Below, piece after piece: positions 1 through 9,348 of a stretch of 64,000 bases of DNA; the first letter of the stretch is position 1; each line of letters opens with the position of its first letter. The stretch lies in assembly GCA_947178105.1 (NCBI GenBank), contig CAMWXD010000008.1, forward strand, positions 32,751 through 96,750, in the 5' to 3' direction. The notes beneath the pieces are model-generated. The model was given only the letters and a program-made list of their open reading frames with translations. It was not told where the DNA came from and did no database searches. The DNA comes from an uncultured Eubacterium sp. (lineage in GTDB: Bacteria; Bacillota; Clostridia; Lachnospirales; Lachnospiraceae). The position numbers and the translations under genes were made by a program.

Positions 1-958
1 TGATCTTGAAAAATTTGGAACATGTATTTTGCAGCTCTGCCAGATTAAACAGCAGAGGTGGCTGCTTTGTTTCTTTTTTCTTTTCTACAGAACAGACTGC
101 TGCGGTAACGGGCGTATGCTCCTGCAAATGTGCCAGCAGGCGCTGCGCTTCTTCTTTTTCTTTAAAGCCATTTTCCTTGTACAGTTTTGGAGACTGGAAA
201 TAAGCGGAGCCTTCGACTGCCCTCCACTCGCACTCGATGTCATGCTCTTTGACATGGATTTTAGCCAGGATCCGGTAAAATGGGGTTTTGACAAAGCTGC
301 GGATTTCCCGTTCCCTGCGCACCACCATGCCAAGGACGCACGTCATCACACGCCCAACCGATATAACGGCATACTTTTCATGCAGGTAAGAAGCAACGGC
401 GTCCCCATATTTTAATGTCAGAAGCCTGGAAAAGTTAATTCCCATCAGATAATCTTCCTTTGCCCGCAGATACGCGCTGGATGCCAAATTGTCATATTCC
501 GCAAGATCCTTTGCCTCCCGGATGCCGCGCAAAATCTCCTCTTCCGTCTGGGAATCGATCCACACACGCCTGCGCTGCTTGCCTTTTACCCCTGCAAGCT
601 GTTCCACCAGCCGGTAAATATATTCCCCTTCCCGCCCGGAGTCGGTGCAGACATAGATCCGTTCAATATCCTTGCGGTTTAGCAAAGACGCAACGACCTT
701 AAACTGCTTTGCCGCACTTGGAATGACCTCGTATTTGAATTCCTGCGGCAGAAACGGGAGCGTCGCAAGGCTCCATTTCTTATATTTCGGATCATACGCC
801 TCAGGATAGCTCATCGTGACCAGGTGCCCGACACACCAGGTCACGACCGCCCCCGGCCCCTCCTGGTATCCGTCGTGCCTTTTCATATCCATGTGCAGTG
901 CTTTCGCAAATTCCTGCGCAACGGAAGGCTTTTCAGCGATGTATAATGCTTTTGCCAT
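1..958 (-). CDS. topB: DNA topoisomerase III, 5' part (runs off the window)
   Basis: Type IA topoisomerase that relaxes and decatenates DNA through single-strand passage. The visible 319 residues begin MAKALYIAEKPSVAQEFAKA, the TOPRIM opening of TopB, and continue with the acidic TOPRIM residues in VCTDSGREGEYI (about residues 105-116). The topoisomerase core follows, with VISVGRVMTCVLG in place of the usual SAGRVQTP. The reading frame stays open to base 1, so the catalytic tyrosine and the C-terminal domains lie outside the window. The start is well placed: GGAGGGAGGG lies just upstream on the minus strand. This could be a chromosomal TopB or a copy from an integrative element; the part seen cannot decide. 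Confidence 0.93.
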   Translation of the reverse strand, partial: MAKALYIAEKPSVAQEFAKALHMDMKRHDGYQEGPGAVVTWCVGHLVTMSYPEAYDPKYKKWSLATLPFLPQEFKYEVIPSAAKQFKVVASLLNRKDIERIYVCTDSGREGEYIYRLVEQLAGVKGKQRRRVWIDSQTEEEILRGIREAKDLAEYDNLASSAYLRAKEDYLMGINFSRLLTLKYGDAVASYLHEKYAVISVGRVMTCVLGMVVRREREIRSFVKTPFYRILAKIHVKEHDIECEWRAVEGSAYFQSPKLYKENGFKEKEEAQRLLAHLQEHTPVTAAVCSVEKKKETKQPPLLFNLAELQNTCSKFFKI

Positions 959-1134
959 AATCCCTCCCTCCAGACAAACAATGGCGCAAACCAAAGAATG
1001 AGATCACCGGAAATCACTGGTATTCCATCCAGACAGAAATTAGAATCCCTGACAGGCTGCCCTGTGTTCCTGCAATCTCATTTTTATCTTCCGGCTTTTG
1101 CCGTGTACGTGCGCAGAGCATGATTCCTGCGTCT

Positions 1135-2496
1135 TTATAGCTGCGTCATATCCACTAAAGTCAGCCGCTTATCTTCCTTTGCCTTTTCCAGCAGCTCCTG
1201 GTCAAAGCTTTTTGCAGAAAACAAATAATAGTGGTCTGATTTCAGCTTTGCTTTTTTCATCGTATCAAATAATTTTTCACACATCTGATATGTAAGCTGC
1301 GGTTCTGACCAGTTGCACAGCCCGATCAGGTTATTCCTGGCGCTGTCCTGCGCGATAATATCGATATTTCCGGTCTTGCCGACCCAGGTTCCTGCCTTAT
1401 GAATGCGAATCGGCAGCTTTTCCACCATATTCAAAAGCTCCAGATATTCCATACATACCTGTACAAAATACCGGTTCATATAATCGTCCAGCCCGTCTTT
1501 GATATAGGTGTCATAAAATACTTCCGCAGGCATCATATACAGGTCAGACAGATGCGGGTAAATAAAACGGAACCAGAAATTCACATAATTGCTGCGGATC
1601 TGGTAAATCCCTTTCTGCGCGTTTTCCCATCCTCCGGTTTCAAAAGAATTGACTTTTTCAACCACTTCAAACGCCGCCAGATTTTTCATATAGACACTGA
1701 TCTTTGCCCTGGAAAACCCTGTCTTGTTATACAAGTCGTTCAATTTGCGGTGTCCCGCCGCAATCGCCGCCAGGATCGTATCGTAAATTGCAAGCTCGCG
1801 CAGCTCACTGCCGATAAAACGCTCGGCTTCTGCAAATAAATACCCGTTCGGTGATAAAATATGCTTGCATACATTGCTGCGGATGTCTTTTTTCGAATTC
1901 CAGCGGTTCATATAGGACGATACGCCGCCCAAAATGCCGTAAGCTTTTACGCATTCGCTGACCGCATACTCTGGATAGGAACGCACGACATCCAAAAACT
2001 TTAAGTCATCCAGCTTGATCCTTTCGTCGACCCGTTTTGCATTGTCTTTTAACTGCTCATCCAGCTCCTGCTCCATCCATGCTACCGAAGAGCTTGCCAA
2101 AAGAACCATCACCGGGCCAGGATACAGCTTTTTCGTCTTAAGCTTTATGACCGCCTTTAAAAATTCCTCGTCGCGCTTTGCAATATACTGGAATTCATCA
2201 ATAATAACAACCAGCTTGCTGGCATTGCCGCTGCGGATCCGGTTAAAAAATTCGGAATACGTATATTTGGTAAGGCTCAGATCATACTGCTTTTCAATCT
2301 CGTGTCCAAACTGCAAACACTGCTCCTGCACCGATGCCTTGCGCGCACGATAGTAAAAAAATTTTTTCCCTTTGCAGAAAATCCGGATCAGTGCCTCTTT
2401 ATCGCAGCCCTCACGCCCATATAACAGAACTAGCTGATTTCCGTTTTTTTCATATAGCTGCTCCATTTTTTTTAATTCCGTATGTCGTATTACCAT
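1135..2496 (-). CDS. DUF234-type ATPase-like protein with degenerate active sites
   Basis: A 453-residue protein of the archaeal-ATPase/DUF234 family (AAA-like ATPase, winged helix, then a PD-(D/E)XK-like tail). The P-loop position reads LLYGREGCDKEALI (residues 24-37). The usual GxxxxGK[ST] is lost: aspartate replaces the last glycine and glutamate replaces Ser/Thr. Walker B is intact (VVIIDEFQYI, about residues 95-104). The tail, which in relatives carries IDI...GECKW, reads IDIIAQD...GLCNW, so the nuclease-like E and K are absent. Loss of nucleotide chemistry is inferred from these changes. Family role is unclear; DNA binding or regulation are guesses. It is separated from topB by about 175 bp and probably transcribed alone or with it. 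Confidence 0.75.
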   Translation of the reverse strand: MVIRHTELKKMEQLYEKNGNQLVLLYGREGCDKEALIRIFCKGKKFFYYRARKASVQEQCLQFGHEIEKQYDLSLTKYTYSEFFNRIRSGNASKLVVIIDEFQYIAKRDEEFLKAVIKLKTKKLYPGPVMVLLASSSVAWMEQELDEQLKDNAKRVDERIKLDDLKFLDVVRSYPEYAVSECVKAYGILGGVSSYMNRWNSKKDIRSNVCKHILSPNGYLFAEAERFIGSELRELAIYDTILAAIAAGHRKLNDLYNKTGFSRAKISVYMKNLAAFEVVEKVNSFETGGWENAQKGIYQIRSNYVNFWFRFIYPHLSDLYMMPAEVFYDTYIKDGLDDYMNRYFVQVCMEYLELLNMVEKLPIRIHKAGTWVGKTGNIDIIAQDSARNNLIGLCNWSEPQLTYQMCEKLFDTMKKAKLKSDHYYLFSAKSFDQELLEKAKEDKRLTLVDMTQL

Positions 2497-2603
2497 TGCT
2501 TTCTCCTATTGCGTACGTACTGAGCTTCACTGATAAATTGTATCGAAATCATATCACATTTTAACTTTCTTTTCAAGAGGGTAGAAGAAAATGGTGTGTG
2601 ACG

Positions 2604-3692
2604 CTATTTTTTTGTAATATATCCCTGTGCTTTTAACAGCTCCGCGCATAATACGGCGCCGCCTGCTGCACCGCGGACGGTATTGTGGGACAGCCCTACG
2701 AATTTCCAGTCATAGACCGTATCCGTGCGCAGGCGCCCGACGCTGATGCCCATACCGTGTTCAAAATCCACATCCATCGTAATCTGCGGACGGCTGTCGT
2801 CCTCCAGGTACTGGATAAACTGCTTCGGCGCAGACGGGAGCGCAAGCTGCTGCGGCAGCCCGCTGTAAGCTAACAGCTTTTCGATCAGCGCTTCTTTTTC
2901 TATCGATTTCTTTTTAAACTTTACAAATACAGATGCCGTATGGCCGTTTAAAACCGGGACGCGAATGCACTGGCTCGTAATGACCGGCTCTTTTGCCGGC
3001 TCAATCACGCCGTTTTTCAGCTCTCCCCAGATACGCAGCGGCTCTTTTTCAGACTTTTCCTCTTCTCCGCTGATAAACGGGATAATGTTGCCCTCCATCT
3101 GCGGCCAGTCCGCAAAAGTCTTGCCTGCACCAGAAATCGCCTGATACGTAGAAACAACCGCTTCATACGGCTCAAATTCCATCCATGCCGACAGTACCGG
3201 CGCATAGGACTGGATCGAGCAGTTTGGCTTTACCGCCACAAAACCGCGCGCAGTGCCAAGCCGTTTTCTCTGATAAGGGATCAGCTCCATATGCTGCGGG
3301 TTGATCTCCGGCACCATCATCGGCACATCCGGCGTCCAGCGGTGGGCGCTGTTGTTGCTTACGACCGGCGTCTCTGTCCTGGCATAAGCTTCTTCGATCT
3401 TTTTGATCTCATCCTTGGACATATCTACCGCAGAAAATACGAAATCTACCTCAGACGCCGTATCTTCAATTTCATTTACATTTTTTACAACGATATTTTT
3501 AACAGCCGCAGGCATCGGCGTATCCATCTTCCACCGTCCGCTCACTGCTTCTTCATATGTTTGCCCTGCGCTTCTTGGGCTTGCCGCGATCAATGTCACT
3601 TCAAACCACGGATGGTTTTCCAGCAGGGAAACGAATCGCTGCCCTACCATGCCTGTTCCGCCAAGAATACCGACTTTTAATTTTTCACTCAT
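2604..3692 (-). CDS. asd: Aspartate-semialdehyde dehydrogenase
   Basis: Reduces aspartyl phosphate to aspartate semialdehyde with NADPH, the branch step to lysine, diaminopimelate, threonine and methionine. The 362-residue protein has the nucleotide-binding opening VGILGGTGMVGQRF (residues 7-20), the catalytic cysteine in KPNCSIQ (C158) and the catalytic histidine in NGHTASV (H251). Length and motifs fit the archaeal/fungal-type branch of the family rather than the E. coli-type branch. The start has GGAGAGG upstream. The gene has its own likely promoter in the 92-bp gap to argH and is followed by 107 bp before the DUF234-type gene. Confidence 0.95.
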   Translation of the reverse strand: MSEKLKVGILGGTGMVGQRFVSLLENHPWFEVTLIAASPRSAGQTYEEAVSGRWKMDTPMPAAVKNIVVKNVNEIEDTASEVDFVFSAVDMSKDEIKKIEEAYARTETPVVSNNSAHRWTPDVPMMVPEINPQHMELIPYQRKRLGTARGFVAVKPNCSIQSYAPVLSAWMEFEPYEAVVSTYQAISGAGKTFADWPQMEGNIIPFISGEEEKSEKEPLRIWGELKNGVIEPAKEPVITSQCIRVPVLNGHTASVFVKFKKKSIEKEALIEKLLAYSGLPQQLALPSAPKQFIQYLEDDSRPQITMDVDFEHGMGISVGRLRTDTVYDWKFVGLSHNTVRGAAGGAVLCAELLKAQGYITKK

Positions 3693-3746
3693 GACCTCTC
3701 CTCCAATTCCGTCCCACAGTTTCTTGCAGGACAGTTTGATTTTATA

Positions 3747-3775
3747 ATATTAATACAGGAATCCGAAAAACGCAA
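3747..3775 (-). promoter_or_regulatory. Putative sigma-A promoter for asd
   Basis: On the minus strand TTGCGT (3770-3775) and TAATAT (3747-3752) are separated by 17 bp, about 55 bp upstream of the asd start. The -35 match is modest, and other A/T-rich hexamers lie nearby. Confidence 0.4.
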
Positions 3776-3784
3776 GTGCAAAGT

Positions 3785-5203
3785 TTAACTTAACAGCGCC
3801 TCCTCCCAGTCCGCCTGCGGGAATACCGATTTCGCAAGATACTCCTCTTCCATCCGAATCACCTGCTCCATCGCCGCCTTCCCAGGCGCGCCGACTGTCA
3901 GGCGCTTGTTTACGCACGTCTCCATCGAAACCGCTTCATACACATCTTCTTCAAATACCGGGCTTGCCGCCTTTAACTCGTCCAGCGTCAGCTCATCAAT
4001 CGAACAGTTTTTTTCGATGCAGTATAAGACGAGCCTGCCGATAATCCCATGCGCATCCCGAAACGCCACGCCATGATTGACGAGATAATCCGCCGCGTCT
4101 GTCGCATTGGTAAATCCAAGCGCCGCGCTTTTTCGCATCTGCTCTTTGCGAAAACGCATCGTGGCAAGCATACCGTTAAACAGCGCCAGGCATCCCTTTG
4201 CCGTGTCCGCCGCGTCAAACGTCAGCTCCTTGTCTTCCTGCATATCCTTATTGTAAGCAAGCGGGATGCCCTTCATCGTCGTAAGCAAAGAAACGAGCGC
4301 CCCGTATACCCGCCCTGCCTTACCGCGCACCAGCTCTGCAATATCTGGATTTTTTTTCTGCGGCATAATGCTGCTGCCTGTGCTGTAGCCGTCATCGATC
4401 TCAACAAACTGGTACTCATTCGAATTCCAGATAATCACCTCCTCGCTGAAACGGCTCAGATGCATCATCACCGTAGCAAGCGCAGACAGGTATTCAATGA
4501 CATAATCCCGGTCAGACACGCCGTCCATACTGTTGAGCGACGGCGCATAAAAGCCAAGCGCCTGCGCCGTATAAGCACGGTCTAAAGGATACGTCGTGCC
4601 TGCCAGCGCACCGCTGCCGAGCGGGCAGTAATTCATGCGTTCATAAATATCGCGCATCCTTTGCCGGTCACGCTTAAACATCTCAAAATAGGCGCCCATA
4701 TGATGCGCCAAGGTAACCGGCTGCGCCTTTTGCAGATGTGTAAAGCCCGGCATAATCGTGTCCGTATGCGCCTTCATAATCGTTAAAATCGTCTCTAACA
4801 GCTCCTTTAAAAGCGCATCTGTCTGCGCAACCTCCATACGGATATACATGCGCATATCCAGCGCCACCTGGTCATTACGGCTGCGTCCGGTATGCAGCTT
4901 TTTGCCGGTATCGCCGAGCCGCCGGATCAGCTCCGCTTCCACAAAGCTGTGGATATCCTCATACTGCTCCGTGATCAAAAGCGTACCCGCTTCCACCTCC
5001 GACAATATTTTTTTCAGCTCCTCGGCAAGCGCTTTTGACTCCTCCGGCGTAACAATCCCCTGCCTGCCGAGCATCCTCACATGCGCGATGCTGCCCTCTA
5101 TATCCTGTTTATAAAATTTCCTGTCAAAGGAAATGGATGCATTAAACTGGTATACCAGCTTGTCCGTCTCTTTTGTGAAGCGCCCGCCCCATAATTGTGC
5201 CAT
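3785..5203 (-). CDS. argH: Argininosuccinate lyase
   Basis: Splits argininosuccinate to arginine and fumarate, the last step of arginine synthesis. The 472-residue protein starts MAQLWGGRFTKETD, the standard opening, and holds the fumarase/aspartase-superfamily signature GSSIMPQKKNPD with the flexible catalytic-serine loop, plus TGRSRNDQVALDMR. The frame stays open for another 76 codons upstream, but that stretch has no family similarity and belongs to the queH overlap region. The methionine at 5203 sits behind AGAGAGGG and gives the family length. No other arginine genes are in the window. queH lies 55 bp upstream in the same direction and may share the transcript. Confidence 0.96.
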   Translation of the reverse strand: MAQLWGGRFTKETDKLVYQFNASISFDRKFYKQDIEGSIAHVRMLGRQGIVTPEESKALAEELKKILSEVEAGTLLITEQYEDIHSFVEAELIRRLGDTGKKLHTGRSRNDQVALDMRMYIRMEVAQTDALLKELLETILTIMKAHTDTIMPGFTHLQKAQPVTLAHHMGAYFEMFKRDRQRMRDIYERMNYCPLGSGALAGTTYPLDRAYTAQALGFYAPSLNSMDGVSDRDYVIEYLSALATVMMHLSRFSEEVIIWNSNEYQFVEIDDGYSTGSSIMPQKKNPDIAELVRGKAGRVYGALVSLLTTMKGIPLAYNKDMQEDKELTFDAADTAKGCLALFNGMLATMRFRKEQMRKSAALGFTNATDAADYLVNHGVAFRDAHGIIGRLVLYCIEKNCSIDELTLDELKAASPVFEEDVYEAVSMETCVNKRLTVGAPGKAAMEQVIRMEEEYLAKSVFPQADWEEALLS

Positions 5204-5258
5204 AAAAAGCCCTCTCTTTCCTGTCTCAATCCGGTTTTCTCCTGATTTGCGAACTGTT

Positions 5259-5945
5259 TTATTGCTTTTCGCCTTTGTTTTTGAAAGAAAAAATACAGCC
5301 GCAGTAATCCTGCCTGTACATGCCATATTCTTTGGAAAGCTGCGTTGACCGCAGGTATCCGTTTTTCTTTTTAAAATCCGAATACAAATAGTCCACGCCG
5401 TATTCCCGCGCCAGCCTTCCTCCGATTTCATTCAGCCTGTATGCGTCCTTCATCGGGCTGATCGACAAGGTCGTCGTAAAATAATCAGCTCCCAGACGCT
5501 TCGCATATTCCGCCGCCTCCCGCAGGCGCAGCTCATAACATGCCGTACACCGCGCGCCGCCCTCCGGCTGGCGCTCCATGCCTTTTACCGTGTCATAAAA
5601 ACGCGCCGTGTCATAACTGCCTTCTATAAAAGACGCCGGATGCTTCATCGGCAGCCGCCGGATCAACTGCTGCTGTTCCTTCACCCGGTAGGCATATTCC
5701 TCCTGCGGGTAAATATTCGGATTATAATAAAATACCGTAATCTGAAAATACTGCGATAAGTACTCCAGCACATAACTGCTGCACGGCGCGCAGCAGCTAT
5801 GCAGCAGCAGCGCCGGGACTTCGCCGCGGCTGCTGTGGTATGTTATTTTTTCTTCCAGCTCCTTTTGGTAATTGCGCCTGTTCATAACCGCCCAGGATCC
5901 TTTCATATTGTTTGCAGCCTTTTGCTGCGCCTGAATCAGATTCAT
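5259..5945 (-). CDS. queH: Epoxyqueuosine reductase QueH
   Basis: Reduces epoxyqueuosine to queuosine in tRNA, the last step of wobble-base Q34 synthesis; QueH is the non-orthologous alternative to QueG. Diagnostic cysteine motifs are present: HSCCAPCSS (about residues 49-57), GARCTACYELRL (about 130-141) and RQDYCGCIFS near the C-terminus, which bind the 4Fe-4S cluster and an adjacent metal site. The start is uncertain: the ATG at 5945 has a weak ribosome site, and in-frame ATGs at 5906 and 5885 are plausible. No other queuosine genes are in the window, so this may act in Q salvage or with genes elsewhere. Confidence 0.92.
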   Translation of the reverse strand: MNLIQAQQKAANNMKGSWAVMNRRNYQKELEEKITYHSSRGEVPALLLHSCCAPCSSYVLEYLSQYFQITVFYYNPNIYPQEEYAYRVKEQQQLIRRLPMKHPASFIEGSYDTARFYDTVKGMERQPEGGARCTACYELRLREAAEYAKRLGADYFTTTLSISPMKDAYRLNEIGGRLAREYGVDYLYSDFKKKNGYLRSTQLSKEYGMYRQDYCGCIFSFKNKGEKQ

Positions 5946-6026
5946 GTTTCATCTTAACATGCGGCGGCATGTTTTTCAAGAGACGGATCGTTTTTTCGTT
6001 TTTTATCCACAAACCTTTGACAGCCG

Positions 6027-6824
6027 TCACGCTTTTTTCAGGTAATATGCCTCTATCATGCCAAGCAGCAGGTACAGCCCCATTGCAATGACGCATAAAA
6101 TCAAAATTGATAGGATGACCCAGTCCATCTTAAAAACCTGGCTCCCATAAATAATCAGATACCCAAGCCCTTTCCTGGCGGCAATAAATTCCCCGATAAT
6201 CACCCCGACCAGGCACAGCCCGATATTTACCTTCATAATGCTAAACAGGTTTGGAATATTAGAGGGCAGGATCACTTTATACAGAGCGTCTTTGTTTGTG
6301 CCGTTTAATGTATAGATCAGCTTGATTTTTTCCGGATCGACCTCCATAAATCCGGTATACAGGCTCATTATGGATGCAAATACAGCCACAGACATGCCGG
6401 TCAGGATAATCGTCCGGTAATTTGCGCCAAGCCATACGATTAAAAGCGGCGCCAGCGCAGATTTCGGCAGGCTGTTTAACATGACCATATACGGCTCCAG
6501 TATCCTGGAAAACGTGCGGCTTTTCCAAAGCAGGATGGCAAAAATAAGGCTTGCCGCAATCACCAGAAAAAAGCTTGCCAGCGTTTCGGATAACGTAATG
6601 CCGATATGCATGGCAAGCCCTTCTTCAAACAGCATCGTCTGAAAACACCGCACCAGCTTGGAAGGGCTGCTGAAAATAAAGGAATTGATGATCTCATAAC
6701 GGGCGCACGCCTCCCATGCGGCAAGAAACAAAATGCCCAAAAGCACGCGCCAGAACCTTACTTTATGGTCGGTGCGCCTGACGGATTTAAGATATAGTTC
6801 CTGCGCAGTAAGTGCTTTCTTCAT
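6027..6824 (-). CDS. ABC transporter permease, NitT/TauT/SsuC type
   Basis: Inner-membrane permease of a binding-protein-dependent importer of the nitrate/taurine/sulfonate/pyrimidine type. The 265-residue protein has about six hydrophobic segments and the cytoplasmic EAA-type loop around GTNKDALYKVILPSNIPNLF, which docks the ATPase. It begins inside the last 38 bp of the ATPase gene, so the two are translationally coupled. No substrate-binding protein gene is adjacent, so the substrate cannot be inferred. Confidence 0.88.
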   Translation of the reverse strand: MKKALTAQELYLKSVRRTDHKVRFWRVLLGILFLAAWEACARYEIINSFIFSSPSKLVRCFQTMLFEEGLAMHIGITLSETLASFFLVIAASLIFAILLWKSRTFSRILEPYMVMLNSLPKSALAPLLIVWLGANYRTIILTGMSVAVFASIMSLYTGFMEVDPEKIKLIYTLNGTNKDALYKVILPSNIPNLFSIMKVNIGLCLVGVIIGEFIAARKGLGYLIIYGSQVFKMDWVILSILILCVIAMGLYLLLGMIEAYYLKKA

Positions 6825-7584
6825 CTTCGTTCATCTCCTTCCATATCATATTAAAATAATCTTTAAACGCATCGGTTCCGCGCCGTTGCAGCGCCGTCAT
6901 GTCCTTCGGAAAGGATGTGGCGATCATACGTTTGACCTCGCCGGGACGCGGGCTTAACACAAGGATACGGTCTGCCAGGCTGACTGCTTCGGAAAGGTCA
7001 TGCGTGACAAGCACTGCGCTTTTTTGTTCACCCCGGATAATCGACCCGATATCGTTTGCGGTATTCAGCCTTGTCTGGTAATCGAGCGCAGAGAAAGGCT
7101 CATCCAAAAGCAGCAGCGTTGGGCTTAACACAAGCGTACGGATCAGCGCCGCACGCTGGCGCATTCCGCCGGACAGCTCTGACGGCTTTTTTTTGCGAAA
7201 GTCGTACAGCCCATATTTTTGCAGCAAATGCGCAGCGTATTCTTTTGTCTGCGGCGTCAGTTTTTTCTGGATTTCCAGGCCAAGGTAGATATTCTTTTCA
7301 ATGCTGCGCCAGTGAAACAAATGGTCTTTTTGCAGCATATAGCCGATGGAACGGACAGCCTCTTTCGTCAGCACAGCTCCCTGGTAAAGGATTTTCCCCT
7401 GCTCCGGCTCGGCAAGATGGCAGGTCAGATTTAACAATGTAGATTTTCCACAGCCGCTCGGCCCAACGACCGCAAGAAATTCACCGGTTTCCAAGGCAAA
7501 GCTGATATCCGATAACGCAAGCGTCTCCCCGCCAACCGAATGGTAGGAATACGATACATGTTGAAATTCCAGCAGATGGCTCAT
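6787..7584 (-). CDS. ABC transporter ATP-binding protein, NitT/TauT/SsuB type
   Basis: ATPase subunit of the importer whose permease follows. The 265 residues contain Walker A GPSGCGKSTLL (about residues 41-51), Q-loop GYMLQKDHLF, signature LSGGMRQRAALIRTL, Walker B LLLLDEPFSALD and the H-loop LVTHDLSEAV. The tail matches the SsuB/TauB branch. The start has GGGAGGGAG upstream. About 230 bp separate it from trpB2, which ends in its own terminator, so this pair is probably a separate transcript. A missing binding protein is the main oddity. Confidence 0.92.
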   Translation of the reverse strand: MSHLLEFQHVSYSYHSVGGETLALSDISFALETGEFLAVVGPSGCGKSTLLNLTCHLAEPEQGKILYQGAVLTKEAVRSIGYMLQKDHLFHWRSIEKNIYLGLEIQKKLTPQTKEYAAHLLQKYGLYDFRKKKPSELSGGMRQRAALIRTLVLSPTLLLLDEPFSALDYQTRLNTANDIGSIIRGEQKSAVLVTHDLSEAVSLADRILVLSPRPGEVKRMIATSFPKDMTALQRRGTDAFKDYFNMIWKEMNEDEESTYCAGTIS

Positions 7585-7730
7585 AAAGCTCCCTCCCTAA
7601 ATAATATGTAACAGCCGTTTTTATAGAAGATATCAGGTAGCGGCGCCTTTCGATTTTAAGGATTTTGAGGAAAGCGTTTTAACATATTATATGGGAAAGA
7701 CAGAGGTGGGTTACAGGAAATTAAAAAACA

Positions 7731-7769
7731 GGCACATGCCCTGCGCAAACCCGGTTGCAGACATGTGCC
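7731..7769 (-). terminator. Terminator of the trpB2 gene
   Basis: An 8-bp perfect stem (GGCACATG at 7731-7738, CATGTGCC at 7762-7769) encloses a further small hairpin. On the minus strand it is followed by TGTTTTTTAATT. The plus strand is also T-rich after the stem, so it may work both ways. Confidence 0.8.
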
Positions 7770-7817
7770 CGTTATTTTTTATTACTGTTCTTCCAATCGT
7801 TATGCTCTTTTCGATGC

Positions 7818-9188
7818 TTATTCTGCCTTTGGAAGCTTTGCGATCGACGCGGCAAGCTCTTCATCCGTCGGGATATAATCGCTCATGTTGCCGTCGTTGA
7901 ACTTCTGGTAGGCGTACATATCAAAATAGCCGGTACCGGTCAGACCGAATACGATGTTCTTTTCTTCGCCGGTTTCTTTACACTTGACGGCTTCGTCTAT
8001 TGCTACCTTGATCGCATGGCTGCTTTCCGGCGCCGGGAGAATGCCTTCTACCCTTGCAAATGTCTGTGCTGCCTGGAATACTTCGGTCTGTTCCACGCTT
8101 CTTGCTTCCAACAACCCCTGTGCGTACAATTCGGACACGGTAGAACTCATGCCGTGGTAGCGAAGCCCGCCTGCATGGTTTGCCGACGGGATAAAGCCGC
8201 TGCCTAGCGTATACATCTTTGCGAGCGGGCAGACTTTTCCAGTATCGCAAAAATCATAAGCATATGCCCCTCTTGTCAAGCTCGGGCAGGAAGCCGGCTC
8301 GACCGCAATCATCTGATAGCTTGCTTCCCCTCTTAAGATTTCTCCGGCAAACGGCGAGATCAGCCCGCCCAGGTTGGAACCGCCTCCTGCACAGCCGATA
8401 ATTGTATGTGCCTGGATCCCGTATTTATCCAGCGCTGCTTTTGTCTCCATGCCGATGATCGACTGGTGCAGCAGAACCTGGGCAAGCACAGAACCGAGGA
8501 CATAACGGTAGCCTTCCTGGGTGGTAGCCGCTTCGACTGCCTCTGAAATAGCACAGCCAAGGCTGCCTGTAGTCCCTGGGAACTCCTCGTTGATTTTGCG
8601 CCCGATCTGCGTATCCATTGATGGAGACGGGGTTACTTTTGCGCCGTAAGTACGCATGACTTCGCGCCGGAACGGCTTTTGCTCATAAGAACATTTCACC
8701 ATATACACCTGGCAGTCCAGGTCAAGGTACGCACATGCCATCGAAAGCGCCGTTCCCCACTGGCCTGCGCCTGTCTCTGTCGTTACCCCCTTTAAACCCT
8801 GCTTTTTTGCGTAATAAGCCTGCGCAATCGCAGAATTCAGCTTATGGCTTCCTGACGTATTGTTTCCTTCAAATTTGTAGTAAATATGCGCCGGCGTCCC
8901 CAGCTTTTCCTCCAGACAGTATGCCCTGACCAAAGGCGACGGACGGTACATCTTGTAAAAATCCCGGATTTCTTTTGGGATATCAAAATAAGGCGTTGCA
9001 TCGTCCAGCTCCTGCCTTGCCAGTTCCTCGCAGAAGATGCCGGAAAGCTCTTCCAATGTCACTGGCTGCAAAGTGGCAGGATTTAACAGCGGCGCCGGCT
9101 TTTTCTCCATATCGGCGCGCACATTATACCATTGTTTTGGCATTTCCTGCTCTTCCAGATAGATCTTATAAGGTATTGTTTTGTCCAT
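7818..9188 (-). CDS. trpB2: TrpB2-type tryptophan synthase beta-like PLP enzyme
   Basis: PLP enzyme that joins indole and serine to tryptophan; the TrpB2 branch works without TrpA control. The 456 residues begin MDKTIPYKIYLEEQEMPKQW, and the PLP lysine lies in TSGSHKLNSA (K116). The phosphate-binding glycine loop is GCAGGGSNLGG. TrpB2 proteins are longer at the N-terminus than classic TrpB, as here. The start at 9188 has GAAGGA upstream; an in-frame start 22 codons earlier has no family support. No other trp genes are near, so indole salvage or another beta-replacement is possible. Confidence 0.92.
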   Translation of the reverse strand: MDKTIPYKIYLEEQEMPKQWYNVRADMEKKPAPLLNPATLQPVTLEELSGIFCEELARQELDDATPYFDIPKEIRDFYKMYRPSPLVRAYCLEEKLGTPAHIYYKFEGNNTSGSHKLNSAIAQAYYAKKQGLKGVTTETGAGQWGTALSMACAYLDLDCQVYMVKCSYEQKPFRREVMRTYGAKVTPSPSMDTQIGRKINEEFPGTTGSLGCAISEAVEAATTQEGYRYVLGSVLAQVLLHQSIIGMETKAALDKYGIQAHTIIGCAGGGSNLGGLISPFAGEILRGEASYQMIAVEPASCPSLTRGAYAYDFCDTGKVCPLAKMYTLGSGFIPSANHAGGLRYHGMSSTVSELYAQGLLEARSVEQTEVFQAAQTFARVEGILPAPESSHAIKVAIDEAVKCKETGEEKNIVFGLTGTGYFDMYAYQKFNDGNMSDYIPTDEELAASIAKLPKAE

Positions 9189-9348
9189 GCTGTTTTTCCT
9201 TCTTTCCTTCTTGCGAAACGTGCCTGCGCATTTGCTCCTGCGGCTTTCCAACACGTTCCGGCTTTCTGAAATCTTGTTCTATTATAGCGGATTGCATGGA
9301 CGATGTAAAGCCTTATTCTTTCAACGGCAGAAACACCCGTCAGCATTA

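Noticed and set aside
5204..5431. A 76-residue N-terminal extension of argininosuccinate lyase
   Set aside because: The extension overlaps queH, lacks family similarity, and a standard start with a ribosome site exists at 5203.
7585..7720. A riboswitch (for example TPP) before the ABC transporter pair
   Set aside because: No conserved riboswitch core or suitable stem arrangement was recognisable in the leader.
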